Assembly: GCA_964372115.1 (NCBI GenBank)
Contig: CAYJPN010000062.1
Coordinates: forward strand, 1-9,534
Direction of reading: 5' to 3'
Source: CG2-30-36-16 sp964372115
GTDB lineage: Bacteria; Bacteroidota; Ignavibacteria; Ignavibacteriales; Ignavibacteriaceae
Length of the DNA stretch: 9,534 nucleotides
The notes under the pieces are model-generated. The model was not told the DNA's origin. It made no database searches and saw only the letters and a program-made list of their open reading frames with translations. The translations under genes were made by a program, and so were the position numbers. Positions 8,944-9,534 of this stretch are shown piece after piece (the stretch's first letter is position 1; the number at the start of each line of letters is the position of its first letter).

Positions 8944-9402
8944 ATGGATTTTATGATGGAATTAGAAATATTTTTAGAAAATAATGCATCCGAACTTTTA
9001 GATGAAGCTCACAAAACATTAGAGCGGGCAAACTTAAAACATTATGCCGATTCACATAACGATGAAAACTTTAAAAGACTTGAAGATCTTTATTATTTAA
9101 CAATTGAAGCAATTCGAAATAAAAATCTTCTCCCGATGAAAGAACACTCGGAAAAGATAGCAAAAAGAAGATTTGAAGCCGGTTTCGATTTTTACGAAGT
9201 GCATTCAGCATTTAATGTACTTGAAGAAACTATCTGGAAAAAAGTAATAAAAGTTTGTCATCCTGCGGATCTTGGCGAAGCGCTTGGAATGATAAGCACT
9301 ATACTCGGCGCCGGGAAGGAAACACTTGCCTGTTCATATATTTCACTTGCCAGTAAAGGGAAAAAATGTTCAATGGATGTAAGCGAAATTTTTAAGAGAT
9401 AA
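8944..9402 (+). CDS. Stand-alone RsbRD N-terminal-like (stressosome sensor-type) helical protein
   Basis: This is a 152-residue, probably all-helical soluble protein with no signal peptide or membrane segment. The spacing of ELLDEAHKTLERANL (17-31), RLEDLYYLTIEAIRNKN (45-61), EHSEKIAKRRFEAGFDFYEVHSAFNVLEETIW (67-98) and GAGKETLACSYISLASKGK (122-140) resembles the RsbRD N-terminal domain. That domain is normally fused to a STAS domain in stressosome RsbR-type proteins or placed before other signalling domains. Here it stands alone: no STAS, kinase or HTH follows. Cys residues lie at 105, 130 and 142. The role is unknown; sensing or scaffolding in a stress pathway is inference. ATGs at codons 1, 4 and 5 are all possible starts, and no clear Shine-Dalgarno distinguishes them. 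TATAAT at 8901-8906 could be its promoter element. It is transcribed divergently from the YchF-like gene. Confidence 0.8.
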   Translation: MDFMMELEIFLENNASELLDEAHKTLERANLKHYADSHNDENFKRLEDLYYLTIEAIRNKNLLPMKEHSEKIAKRRFEAGFDFYEVHSAFNVLEETIWKKVIKVCHPADLGEALGMISTILGAGKETLACSYISLASKGKKCSMDVSEIFKR

Positions 9403-9404
9403 CC

Positions 9405-9446
9405 TGAAAATAAAATAGCCCGGCAGCCACAACTCCACCGGGCTAT
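9405..9446 (-). terminator. Intrinsic terminator of the partial minus-strand gene
   Basis: ATAGCCCGG (9415-9423) and CCGGGCTAT (9438-9446) form a perfect 9-bp stem with a 14-base loop. Read on the minus strand it is followed by TTTATTTTC; on the + strand it is followed by GAGATGAGG. It is therefore a minus-strand terminator, serving the gene that ends at 9465, and begins 18 bases after that stop codon. Confidence 0.8.
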
Positions 9447-9464
9447 GAGATGAGGTTGGAAAAA

Positions 9465-9534
9465 TTAGTTGTGAATTTTAAAAGGTAGTGTAAAAATGAT
9501 TGTGTAAATGGTTACCCCGGGTGTATCGCGGAAC
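9465..9534 (-). CDS. C-terminal end of an unidentified gene (rest outside window)
   Basis: On the minus strand the window edge reads open for 22 codons, ending DTPGVTIYTIIFTLPFKIHN and TAA (complement of 9465-9467). The alternating hydrophobic pattern looks like a terminal β-strand. A minus-strand terminator follows directly, which is the main support for a real gene end here. The G-T-rich approach to 'FTLPF' would fit the last strand of a histidine-kinase ATPase domain, but 22 residues cannot decide this. Another frame is also open for 18 codons. Confidence 0.5.
   Translation of the reverse strand, partial: FRDTPGVTIYTIIFTLPFKIHN

Overview
The window looks like chromosome from a low-GC member of the Bacteroidota/Chlorobi/Ignavibacteria (FCB) group. 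Three things point there. The 23S rRNA carries the variant 'AGCTCGTATTCC' where E. coli has 'AGCTGGTTCTCC'. The largest gene is a one-component-fused hybrid two-component system (HTCS) of the Reg_prop/Y_Y_Y/AraC type, which is characteristic of this group. Two sites match the Bacteroidota -7 promoter box TAnnTTTG. Ignavibacteria is my best guess at class level, but that is inference.

Layout. 1-2168 is the 3' three quarters of a 23S rRNA gene, followed by a complete 5S rRNA (2254-2371) and a clean intrinsic terminator that ends the rRNA operon. Next on the + strand come a small four-helix membrane protein of the DUF2269/CopD-like type (2591-3055) and, 14 bases later, a 1366-residue HTCS sensor-regulator (3070-7170). 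The two are probably co-transcribed. 7171-7662 has no convincing gene. It is G-rich, C-poor on the + strand and densely folded: strong hairpins, a TAnnTTTG box at its left and a terminator hairpin at its right. Together these fit an unrecognised structured RNA of about 375 nt. On the minus strand lies a divergent YchF/Ola1-family P-loop NTPase (7663-8742). Divergent from it is a 152-residue protein resembling a stand-alone RsbRD-type N-terminal (stressosome-like) domain (8944-9402). The right edge holds the last 22 codons of a minus-strand gene with its own terminator.

How the genes may work together. The HTCS would read a periplasmic ligand through a double seven-bladed propeller and pass the signal through its kinase, receiver and AraC domains to DNA. 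Its usual glycan-utilisation partners are not in the window, so its target is unknown. The small membrane protein upstream is the only candidate partner visible. The YchF-like ATPase and the RsbRD-like protein share a divergent intergenic region but have no evident functional link. The most interesting unexplained element is the folded intergenic region between the HTCS and the YchF-like gene.
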